Assembly: GCA_023374025.1 (NCBI GenBank)
Contig: SIJG01000055.1
Coordinates: 1 to 64,000, forward strand
Direction of reading: 5' to 3'
DNA from: Heterodera schachtii
Lineage: Eukaryota; Nematoda; Chromadorea; Rhabditida; Heteroderidae
DNA: 64,000 nt
The translations under genes and the position numbers were made by a program. Positions within the stretch are counted from its first letter, which is position 1, and each line of letters begins with the position of its first letter. The notes under the pieces were generated by a model. The model saw only the letters and a list, made by a program, of their open reading frames with translations, was not told where the DNA came from and ran no database searches. Shown here piece after piece: positions 46,886-57,569 of this stretch.

Positions 46886-49580
46886 GAGGAGGGAGAGAGA
46901 AACTGGCAAGAAAAGGAGAGAAAGTGGTAGAAGAAAAGAGAGAGACTGGGAAGTGACTGGCAAGGAAAAGAGAGACTGGCAGAGAAAAAAAAGACAAAGG
47001 ATGAGACTGATAGATGGGTAAAGAGGAGAGATTTAAAAAGGAGAAATATTAATCGAACCACCCCCACCAGACAGTCAGAGTGATTGCACTCTCTCCGTCC
47101 CTCTGCTTTTCCCTCGCCCTCCTCACTTGGCCCGCTGTCTCGGCTGTTTTGCTCCTCGTGACACCCCCTTTTACCCCTTTCCCCCCTTTTTCCTCCAAAA
47201 TGCCCCCTCCCCCACCTTCGCCCTCTTTTAGGCATCCCAACCCAAAGATACACCAATATGTATTTGCAAAATACGTTCGCCGCTGGTCGTATCAGCGGAA
47301 TGTCCACAAAAAACACGTAAACATTCGCTTCGCGTCCTTTTCCCCCCGGCAAAGCGACGGCCACCGCCGTCCGTCGCCCCCCCCCCCCCCGGCGCTTTCC
47401 CCCGCCTTTCGGTTTGTTATTTTGGTAATTCCCCGCCGTTCGTTCCTTCGTTTTGATGCAAAAAAAGGGGGGGGGGGGGGGGGGGGAGGGAATGCTATCC
47501 ATTCACTCATTCGTTCATTCTCTCATTCATTCGTTCGTTGTTTGGCTCCCCCCCCCACCCATTCATTTCTCATCACGAGGTTTTGGGACCGCCCCACCCA
47601 TCCATCAAACGAATCGCACAATTTTAGCGAAGGATTTCTTCCATTCCGTAGACAAATTGGCGAGATTCTACACGGGCAATGTTTTTTATATTGAAATTGA
47701 TGAAAGGGTTGGTCCTAAACCTAAACAGATTTATTTTCTCTTTTTCTCTTCCTTTATTTTTATCTCTCTCTCTCTCTCATCCCTTTTCACTTTACTTCTC
47801 TCTTAATCTTCAAAAGTCCCTCTCTCTCCCTCATTTCTCTATATCTCTCTTCTCGTCTCTCACTTTTCTTTTCTCTATTTTCGATTTTAAATTTGTTTCG
47901 ACCGTTTGTCGATCAAATCAACGCCAACCAGTATACCTAAAGCAGGGAATTAGCAGAATTTCAAACATTTGGCCAAAATGGGAACAATGAAAAAAGAGAA
48001 AGAATAAATGGCAGAAACTCAAAGGGGAAAAAATTAATGGAAAATAATAGGGAAAATGGCGTAATATAAATGATTTAAAATTCGAAAAGAGACGGACAAT
48101 GGGAAGAATTGCCTTAAAATGAGACGAGGAAAAGCACAAGGGGAAATTGCTAATGTGGTCTTTGGTCAATACATTTTATTTTCGAATAAATAATATTTAA
48201 TACATAAAATTACTGTAAAAGAGACACAAAAAGAGAGGGAAAACAAAAAAAGAAAACAAAAGTCGCCTTCAAATAAATAATAATTTAGAAAATACAGTAG
48301 CATTAGTTAATTGTAATAAAATTAAAAAAATTCAAAAATTTTTAAAGTGCCTATAAATCCAAAAGAAAAAGCATCGATTTGTCCCATCCAAAAAGTGCAC
48401 TCGGCGAACGCTTTCCCCGCTGAAAGTCCCAATTTGGCCATCGTCGAATTGTTATGGCCTAATTTTCGCGTGACTTTTCTTTCAGTGGGCAAAAGGCAAT
48501 GTTTGTGAAAAAGGGGGGGGGGGAAGGAGGGATAGACACTTTTATTCATAATAATTGGTAATTAAGTGGCGCGAATTTACAAAGGAAAGGAAAATGGGGG
48601 AGAAATTGAAAACAAAGCAAAAGCAATGCTAAATATCAGAAGAAGCAAAGAGTAAATAAAATAAACCATTGATCAGAGGGATTTATACACATTTTGATTG
48701 AAAATTAATTAAAACATTTATTTGTGGGTTTTCGGATTGTCGGCAAATTCTATAAAATGGGCCTTATTAATTTTAAAATATAAATCATTTTGTGCGGTTT
48801 TCCACGGTTCCTCTTCATCAACTTTTGAATGCTCTTAACAAAAGAGGGTCCCCCAATTGTCCATGGAGTTTCAGCAGGATTAAACTTGATGGGCGGATAG
48901 CTTAATCCCGGGTTCGTTAAATGATTTTTCACCATGCCATTCAGAAGTTACGACTTCCCTCCTTCGGGCCCCTCGCATAGAAAATTGGTTTTTTAAATTA
49001 TTTTTGTTTTGTGCCATTTTTCAAAATTAATTTTTTTTTGTCATAAAAAATTAATGATTTATGTAAAGGATTTTAAAAAAAATTTAAGTCGATGGATTTT
49101 ATTATTTTGCTAAAAATACACCTATTTTATGTAGTGGAAAATATCAAACTTTTATTACTGAAACATAAATTTTAAAATTGTTTTACAAATTATTGATAGA
49201 CAAATTCAACCGAATGCCTTTGATCCGCCGTTAATTCACGTTTGATCAGTTCTAATTAAACTTATCAAAAATGATAAGATTGACAAAGATTTTTTATTTC
49301 ATTAATCGAAGGTTCCACACACACAAATTTGGTTGTGACCGGGAGGCACGGGCCGGGATCAAGTCCCGGCCATTTAAAAGGCAGGAACACACCAGAATTC
49401 GTGCTAAAAATCAGAGACCAAAATCCATGAAAGTCTTCCTAAATTTGTAAATTCTTACGTTGAGTAAAATTAAACCAATTTTTTGTGGCATAGACATTTA
49501 TCGAAAACAGAATATTCCCTAAAAATCGTTCCGAAAATTTACAAAGGAACGCACGAAAAAACAACACAAAGTTCGGAGCA
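45995..49580. other. Low-complexity spacer, no firm gene
   Basis: Poly-G at 46317-46329, GA microsatellite 46805-46960, poly-C 47378-47390, poly-G 47467-47486, (CATT)n-like 47500-47540, (TC)n 47760-47790. A minus-strand frame at 48480-48328 (MAKLGLSAGKAFAECTFWMG...) and another at 48935-48750 (NPGLSYPPIKFNPAETPWTI) are short, coding-like but unsupported. Opposing frames at 46690-47690 follow the repeats and are not credible. 48960-49320 is AT-rich. Confidence 0.45.
49351..49371. other. Perfect T-arm-like hairpin
   Basis: GGCCGGG-ATCAAGT-CCCGGCC forms a 7-bp stem with a 7-base loop. The loop and inner stem resemble a tRNA T arm (loop normally TTCAAGT). No cloverleaf or matching acceptor stem was found in the preceding 80 bp, so it is not a functional tRNA; a SINE or tRNA relic is possible. 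Confidence 0.35.
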
Positions 49581-50685
49581 TCAGCCGGTCGGGTTGAACG
49601 CGTCGAAAACGAAGTTGTTCCGGTACTTCTTGAACTGATTCGGGTCCGTTTTCCAATCCTCCGGGAGCTCTTCTAACAATTTGGCCGCCTCCGCTTTGTA
49701 ATCGCGATACAATTTCTGTCTTTCTGAAGTAAATGAAAGTGACAAAGCGTTTAGGACCAAATATAAAATAAAATAAAACGGTGCCGCGACATTTGCGGAT
49801 GAATGATTCAAATTTTACGGAAGACACTGAGGAAAACTTTGATTAGTGCAAATTAGTTATAAAACGGTATGAAAATGAGATAGCAAAGCTAGGGTTTCTT
49901 ATTGGAATGCCTTTGAAAATTGGCTCTGGCCGACCATCCCCCCCCCCGCCACGGACACCGTTCCCCTGTTAGTACATGACACCCGCCAATCGGAATAGCA
50001 TTCCCTTCCCATCGCTTCGCTCACCCAAAGGGTCCGGCGGTGGGACAGCGCTTTCGTGCACATGCAATTTGCTGAAGTAACCGACCATCGGACGACGAAT
50101 GCCCAACTTTTCGTCAGCGCAAATATCCATAGGAAATTGTGCACGGCGACACCTAACAAAAAAACGTAAATCCCAAAATGTCAGGGCAATTTCTCAGTTT
50201 TGCCCATCCATTTTAAAATTGCATTGTTTATGCTAACCAACAACAAAACTGCCCACTCACTGATGCAAATGCATTTTGTCGGACTCTCTGTGAAAACAAT
50301 TGGCGTAGTCGCGGATTTCGTCACCGCACTCGCGGCGCATTTTACGCAAAAAATTGATAGCGCACGCAGTCACTGCGCGCCCCTCCGGCAACGCTTTGCG
50401 CGGGTCGTTGTCGCGTTCGGAACGCAAAAGCATAAACTCCTGAACAAATCATTTAATAGAAAAGGAATTTGAAAAGCAATTAAAACAATAAAAATGCTAA
50501 TCGAATGCCATTGACTCAATTCATTTCCACACAAAAAAATGCCAAAGTCAAACTTTGGCCTCCTTCTCGCAGGCGATTCCCATATAAACCGCCACAGCCC
50601 TTAGCCAAGGCGAAGACAGCGAAATCTCATGAGGCACTCTCAATTCTTCGTCCGGAGGCATCGGAGTGTCATTGCGCAAGGTCAT
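49581..50685 (-). CDS. NDUFA8: NADH dehydrogenase complex I subunit NDUFA8 (twin CX9C)
   Basis: Accessory subunit of mitochondrial complex I on the intermembrane-space side, imported by the Mia40 route through CHCH domains. Four exons: MTLRNDTPMPPDEELRVPHE...VYMGIACEKEAK (ATG 50685), EFMLLRSERDNDPRKALPEG...FHRESDKMHLHQ, CRRAQFPMDICADEKLGIRR...VPPPDPLG and ERQKLYRDYKAEAAKLLEEL...NNFVFDAFNPTG (stop 49581). The second CHCH domain is complete: C-GDEIRDYAN-C and C-RRAQFPMDI-C. In the first, the outer cysteines remain (GIAC, VTAC), but the two inner ones are Leu (EFMLL) and Ala (PRKAL). Length about 180 residues, normal for the family. All introns have GT-AG borders. Confidence 0.93.
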
Positions 50686-52766
50686 TTTATACGCGTAAAT
50701 TAAAAGCAAAATGATGAGCCTTTTGGTAGTGTAATATGACGATTTAATGTCAACCTTTGATTTTAAAAATTGTTTAATTAACAAATAAATTAAACATTTA
50801 TTATTTTATATGTTAGAGACATGGAAATAGTGTTCGTCAAAATGAGGTTTTAAATTTTGTATAGCCCAATATTTTACCTTCCCTATCAGTTAATGATTTG
50901 TTTATAAAGAAATGCTTTTAATTCGAGATAGGCTCTTGCTGTTGCACTTTTACAAGGGAAAATCCAATTTTTTAAATTTAATATTTTGGCGTTCTGATGT
51001 TTAATACATTTGAAATGACTGCAGCAGCAGGTGTTTTCGACATTGAATGATTTCGATTACGACAATGATTTTGACCGTAATAATTCGTTTTTTCTTACTG
51101 TATATGCGTGATTGGACAGCAAATGAATTTGACAATATTTGAGACAATATCCAATAATATTAAGAAACATAAAATTTTTGCATTTCTATATTGAAGTTAA
51201 ATATTATTATTTATCTTATTATCGACAGAAATAAGTGAGGTAATTATCAAGGAGTTTGTTGGATTCGAATGAAAATGCCAAAGGTATGCCAAAAGCAAAT
51301 CTAACGGCCGTTTCGACAGTGAAGGACATTTCGGCAGAACATTCCGAGGCCCAAAAAATTTTCGGAAGTCGGAAATTTTTCAAAAAATATAAAATCTAAT
51401 AAAAATTTCTAAATATTTTAATGCGAATTTTTTTAATTCTTAACCAAGTAAAAGTGATTTCATAAATGTTTTTAGTATATTCGCTTGAAAAAAGTATTCA
51501 ATGATTTTCAACAAAATCTTTTCATATCATTTTACATTGTTGTTTTTTTTTGCGGCGCGCTTTTTTCAAAGAATTTTCGTGAACGGGGGGGGGGGGGGGG
51601 GGCAGGCGTCCGGCGGTGCCGCGGGGGGGGGGGGGCAGGCGTCCGGCGGTGCCGCGGGGGGGGGGGGCGTCCGGCGGTGCCGCGGGGGGGGGGGCAGGCG
51701 TCCGGCGGTGCCGCGGGGGGGGGGGGGGGCAGGCGTCCGGCGGTGTCGATAGGCGCCGCCGGGAAAAATTTGCAATTTTTAATACGATTTGTTAAGAAAT
51801 TTTGTCCAAAAATGACTAAATTTAGCGATTTTTGAGCAAAATTTTCAAGAAAATTAAAGTTTTTAGAGTACGGCTATGCCGATAGGCGCCGCCAGAAATT
51901 TTTTTGAAAATTTCAGTGCAATTTATTAACAGAAATTGTACAAAAATTACTAACTTTGTAAAAAAAAATTCAAAAAAAATTTACGAAAATTTCCGACTTT
52001 TTATCAAAAATTTCGGAAATCGGAATTCCGACTCCAAAAATGTGGAAATCGGAAGTCGGAATTCCGTGCCATCCCTAATATACAGGTGCGGGAGAAGTTA
52101 CCGTACTTTTTAAGTTCAGTTTTCACACATTTAACATTAACAAATAGATTTCTTTATAAAAACAAAAAAAAATAGCAATAAACCGGAAAATAACATCAAG
52201 TGTTCGGAATTTCCTCCTTTGGCCGAGATATAAGCATCCAATGCTTCCAAAAATTGGCAAAAATTGTCGAACCCAATTTATGCTGTTTTTAACCATGCCA
52301 ATTATTACCATAAATGGCATTTTTGACAAACTAAAAGAGGCGATTAAACAAGCAACAAAGCGATAATATTTTCACAAAATTTCAGAAATGGATATCATTT
52401 TTAAGAGTTTTCACTGCAACGAAAAAAATCATTGTTAAAATAATTTTTATAAACAATTGCATTTCTTTCAAATTATGTTTAAAACAAAAACGAATTAAAA
52501 TCCAACATTTTATTTCGATTTTTTGAGTTACAATTAGGGCTGAGCGGGACCGGGACTGGTACTGAAAAAACGTACAAATGAGTACCCAGTCCCGGTTTTT
52601 CCCGGTTACCGATTACCGCTTGCAATTGAAGAAAGTTCCAATATTTCAAGAAATTACTCAAATTAACTTCTGATCGAAAATTCTGTGAGTTATTGTTTTT
52701 TATATGTATTTAATTAATGAGCATAAGTGTACAAACAAATTAATTCATTAATCATTCATTTTGACT
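50686..52766. other. Repeat-rich spacer
   Basis: No gene seen. 51350-52085 holds a dispersed element: CGGAAGTCGGAA motifs occur near both ends, and the GGCGCCGCCGGGAAAAATTT module of the MITEs at 2115/3490/7561 occurs at 51757 and 51882. 52548-52605 has an inverted repeat GGGACTGGTAC / GTACCCAGTCCC. The rest is AT-rich. Confidence 0.5.
51588..51745 (+). repeat. G-tract tandem repeat, about 35-bp unit, five units
   Basis: Five G-runs of 9-20 bases alternate with GCAGGCGTCCGGCGGTGCCGC (one unit lacks GCAG). The same strand carries five long G-runs within 160 bp, a strong G-quadruplex candidate. The unit sequence is related to the GGCGCCGCC module of the neighbouring element, so it looks like an internal expansion of that element. 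Confidence 0.9.
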
Positions 52767-53570
52767 TTATTTGGAACGCTGCTGTTCGAAATGGGGCGAA
52801 TGTTCGCTTTTGTGAAGATAAACGTCGGGGACGGGAGCTGAAAAAACAAACAAAATAAGTCAACTCCCCCCCCCCCCCTTCGCGCTATTCGTTTGTTATT
52901 TTTTACCCCCCCCCCCCCATTTTCCAACATACCCCCCCCCGGCCCCGTAATATTCACTTCGCATGCCCTTCAGCAGTGCCACCGTCGCCCTTCCGCCGTT
53001 CCGTTCCGCCTCCCAAGCGATCATTTGTCGCCAAAAGCCCAAATTTGGTGCAATGATCGGACGTGACCTGTGCCAATTGTTCGTTTGTCCTGCTAATTGC
53101 CGTCCCCCCGCCGCTTACTCCAACACGCGGTAATACGCGTCTCTCAGCGTAAACCCTTCGTTGATCACCAGTGCCATTATCGTCAGAGTTGCCGCGCGAC
53201 TAACGCCCGCCGCACAATAAATCAAAGTTTTGCCACCCTAACAATTCGGAATGCCAGATAACAAAGTTAATTTTGCGTTGTCCCATTCATTCGCTGCCAA
53301 ATGAGTCCCCTCCCCTCCCCCCCCCTCCCCTCCCCTCCTCCTCCCCCCCCCCCCCTTCCCCTCCTCCCCGCCCTTCGTATTACTTTTTGCTGCGCCTGTG
53401 CCACAAAATCGGCGGTGTCCTGAAAATGCCGATTCGCATTTGCCGCAAGTGAATCGTCGATGGGAACACACAAATATTCGCAGAAGGGCACCCGTTTTGT
53501 CTTCGGAATGTTTGTGGCATCGACGCAGTGAGTGATGCCCAAACTTCGCAGCTTCGCCTCTTCTACAGAC
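52767..53570 (-). CDS. Atypical dual-specificity protein phosphatase, partial 5' end
   Basis: Cysteine-based phosphatase of the small DUSP14/18/21-like group. Exons: from 53570 (SVEEAKLRSLGITHCVDATN, IPKTKRVPFCEYLCVPIDDS, HFQDTADFVAQAQQK), 53236-53119 (GGKTLIYCAAGVSRAATLTI, MALVINEGFTLRDAYYRVLE), 53070-52945 (SRPIIAPNLGFWRQMIAWEA, then GMRSEYYG) and a last exon ending APVPDVYLHKSEHSPHFEQQ, stop 52767-52769. The general-acid loop (VPIDD) and the Cys-x5-Arg loop (CAAGVSR) are present, but the usual HC is YC. The N-terminal exon before SVEEAKL was not found; 53640-54000 is AT-rich and 54200-54010 holds only a weak candidate. Confidence 0.88.
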
Positions 53571-54694
53571 TGAACAAAAGGGGTCGAGGCGAACCACCAA
53601 AAAGCAAATCATCCACAAAATTTTAATTAAATATTTTTAATGCATTTAAATTATTCTCATAGAAACTAAAAATAAATCCTCCATAATTCTCAATGGTGTA
53701 AAAATGCTCATTTTCAAAAATCAAAATTTGTTAAGTATTTAAATCATAAAATCCTTTTTACCAGGACAGCAAAGTAATAAAATTATTGGTCAAAATAAAT
53801 CAGAAATGGTCAATTCAATTTTTTTTCATTGACTTGAAATTAAATTGTAATCTGAAATCTGTTAATAATTTATGTATTAAAAATTTAATAAAATTGGTCT
53901 TTATTTGTCAATATGCTTATTATTTAAAATAATTTAAAATTCACTAAATAAAAAATAATAGAAATTTTTAATTAAAAATTTGTGAATGAACCAAACATAT
54001 TCAAATTATTCTAAAGAAGGTTTCGACTCTTGCTTATGCTTTCTTTGTTATCTGACCGCATATCCGGCAATGTACAAATGAGGACGGACTTCACAAATGG
54101 CAAAAAGACACGGAGGACGTGGGGAGGAGGGGGAGAAATTGGAGGAGGAAGAGAAAGAGAGGGACATGGCACGACGGAGTGACAGTCCGATTGAATCTTC
54201 AAATTAAAAAGAAATATGGAAAATTCATAAAGTGCGAAACGTCATTTAGTAGCTAAGTTAATGAAAATTTAATTGTGGGCGAGTGAGTAAAAACATTTGA
54301 CGGGAAAAAGGGGGAAACCCAACCCAACGGAGGAAGAAGAAGAAGAAGAAAAACCATCCATTCATCCATTCATTCATTCATTCATTCATTCCCATTCCAT
54401 TCATCTGGCCGTCTTTTACCTTCGCCGCCACCCATGGGATGGGATCACTTTTTTGTTTTGCTTGGCCCTTTGTTTGCCCTCCTCCCTTCTCTCCCTCCTT
54501 CCCACTCTTGCCTCGCTCTTCTCTTCTCTCTCTCTTTCTCTCTCTCCCCCCTCTCTCTCGCCTCTCTCCTCTCTCTCTCCCTCCATTAAAGTGCTCTTTG
54601 CAATGACGTCATTGGCCAAATCGAAATTTGGAAGAATAAGTGATTGAGAGAAAGGCACCCATTGATTGATTGATCACCAATGTCGGCAAAAAGT

Positions 54695-54737
<43 letters not shown>

Positions 54738-55872
54738 AAAGGATATGCTCACAAATCACGACGGAATGTTTGTTCATTGCTCTTTCGTTAATCCGTCACT
54801 GGGAAGGAATGCGGTCATTAATTATAAACGAAATTGATTGGCCCACAAAATCAAAAAATTGCCAAGAATTGTTGGGATGGTTAAATTTCGCCACTGGCAG
54901 TAGTGTCTTCATTCGTTGGCACTTCGGCGGAGAGTGACAGAGAAAAAAAAGCATTGGCACAGTGCCAAATGTAACTTTCAAACTTTGTTCATCTCAAAAT
55001 GTTCAACATTCCAGCAGAACAGCACAGTTTTTGTTGTCTGTTTTTGCTTCTCTTCGCTGTCCCCAAATGTTAATATTTTGTAAATTTCGGCACTTTTTCC
55101 CCGTTGTGTTTTTTTCCTTTCCCCCCCCCCCCTCAATTCGTTGGTTTCGTCTTTTTCCATTTTATTTAATTTATTTTCATTCATCGGATACCCTTCCCCT
55201 CCCCCCGTCCCCCGTCCCCCCCAATGGTCACTTTGCCCTTTGTTTATTTGCCTAATGAGTCTCTCTTCTGTTCCTTCCTTCCTTCCTTTGGCTCCCAATT
55301 TCGTCCTTTGACTCTATTTAATACCAATTTTCGATTGACCAACTGAATTGGACCGTTTTCATTTAAAATTTTGTTAGAATCATTTCAACAAACTAAAACA
55401 CTGTCCCTCCCCCTATTAATGGCATTTTAAAAATGTCGTCATTGCCCCCCCCCCACCCATCGCTTTCTTCCGCCGATGGACAATCGATGCCCCCCCCGTC
55501 AGTCTCCCCCCCCCCCCCGCTTCATCAATTGCTCCCCGGGGGATGAATTGCTTTGCGCACTTTCCGTTGTTGTCGGAGAAAGGGTCTCTGTACTTCTCGT
55601 TGCTTTACTCTTCTGTTGCTCTGCCACCGATTATTCATTCATTCCTCCGTTTATCGCCTTAGGTCATCTTTGAAAGGGGGAGGGACCTTTGATTATTCGC
55701 GATCAGTTGAAATAAAGGGAATTTCTTTTCAAAATCTGTTGGCATTGCCTTTTGTTTGGGTTGCAAAAATACCGCTTTGATCTTGCCGTTAATGGTCGGT
55801 AATAAACACAACCAATCAGCAAGTGATTAGCGAGTGCTTAATGAGGTGATCTCTGCTCTCTCTCTCTCTCTG

Positions 55873-55922
<50 letters not shown>

Positions 55923-57569
55923 CTTTCTCTCCCCTTTCTCTCTCCCTCTCATAAATTCCCTCTTTTTTTCCCTCTTCCATTTTCCCCTATTCCCTTCGCG
56001 CCCCAAATGCTCGGCCGACCGATCACTTTTAATTGGGCACCTCCAATAGAGCGCTTTTCGCCACCGTTATAAAGGCGAATTTTGAACCATTATTCGCCGC
56101 TTTCTTTAAATTCGAATTTAATTTTGCGTGTGGAAAGCTTAATGGAGAGAACAAAGGTGAAATTGAATAACAAATTTTCCTTTTGATTATTTAAATATAA
56201 TTAAACCCTTTCATTTTAAATATTCCCCCTAATTGATTGGTGCCTCCCCCCCCCCTTCCTCTATTTCCTCTCATTTTCGTCCAATTCACTATTTCTGTTT
56301 GCTGTTTCTGTTACTGCCCCTGTCCATCCGACCATCGTCAAAAATTGGGCAATTTGCCCCGCGGGGCTGTCGCTGTCCATCCCTTCGCCCCTGCGGCGTT
56401 TGGCTGTCTTTTGGCCGGGACATCTGTCCCTCCCCTCCCCCCCCCCCCCCCAACAAATTGGAATTGTCCAATTGTTCGCCCACTTGTCGTCCGTCCGTCC
56501 GTCGTTCGATAGTTCGTTCAGTCAAAAACATTGAGAAAATGATCGTTTTTCCTTCGTTTTTTTGTTAAAATTTAGAAAATTAGAAAAATTAAGATTTTCC
56601 AAATAATTTATTTATTTATATATTTTTCAAATCCTTATTGAATTAGGCAAAAGTTTTCAAATGCCATGGGAGGAATTAAATGAGTGAGCATCGCCAATGA
56701 AAGTTAAAAGTGAGTGCCATTGGGACACTCCAAAAAGTGCCAACAATTCCATTTGTATTGGATTCAATTTCAATTCGCTCGTCCATTGTTGGACATTTAA
56801 GCTTTTCTCCCGATGCTTTTGTCTCCCATTACCCCCACCCCTTTCCCCCCTTTCCCCTCTTTCCTCCCATTTTCCCCCTCTTTTCTCCCTTTTTTTCTCA
56901 CTTCTCTCTTTCCCCTCTCTTCAATTCTCTCTCCAAAAATTCATTTTGTCCATTTACCATTTGTTTTTCTATGCACCGAGGCAAAAGAAACACATTTTGC
57001 CCAAAAATGGCCAATTTGGCCCGAAACGGGCCAACAAACCAAAATTGGCTTATGAATGGCTTATTTGGGGGCGTAGCGACGGGCGGCCAAATCCGTCGTC
57101 CATTCCCCAGGGAAATGCATTTCAAAGCGACAGATTCCGAAAAAGTTTGGCCAGTCGCCCTCGGGGCGAGTGCATTATGCCAACAAATTTCATTCATATT
57201 TCCTAGAGTTTTCTCCCAGGCCTATGAAGAGAGAAGGTCGGGGAGATTTTTCGGGGATGGCTTGAGAAATTTAAAATGTACCAATTAGTCAGGGGAGGAA
57301 ATTTTCATTATAAATCGAAAAAGACAAGGGAATTTTTCCAAAACGAGAAATATTAGAATTTTAAAGACGCTCTCATCTGCTGATTTGGAGTGCAACAGAA
57401 GGGATTCGCAATTTCCGAATCTGTCGGGGGGGGGAGGGGTAACCCTAATTTCTCGCCATCCTTTAAAATTTTATAAATTTGCATTAATTTTTTTTTTTTT
57501 TATAAATTAAAAAGGCATAAGCATTATTTAGCCTCTTTATTAAATTCCTTTTGCATTCTTTCCAAATAA
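53571..57569. other. Low-complexity spacer
   Basis: AT-rich 53630-54000; (CATT)n near 54360-54400; CT-rich 54480-54590; (GA)n 54697-54733; poly-C 55121-55132, 55445-55453, 55507-55518; (TC)n 55854-55922; poly-C 56434-56450. Open frames follow these repeats. A frame near 57060-57210 reads coding-like on both strands (GVATGGQIRRPFPREMHFKA on plus) but has no domain or linked exon. No firm gene. Confidence 0.45.

Noticed and set aside
46687..47502. 271-codon minus-strand open frame
   Set aside because: Runs through poly-G and GA microsatellite sequence; composition is repeat-derived and no domain is visible.
56697..57288. Overlapping plus-strand frames of 169-192 codons
   Set aside because: Largely pyrimidine-rich Phe/Pro/Leu translation without splice or domain support.
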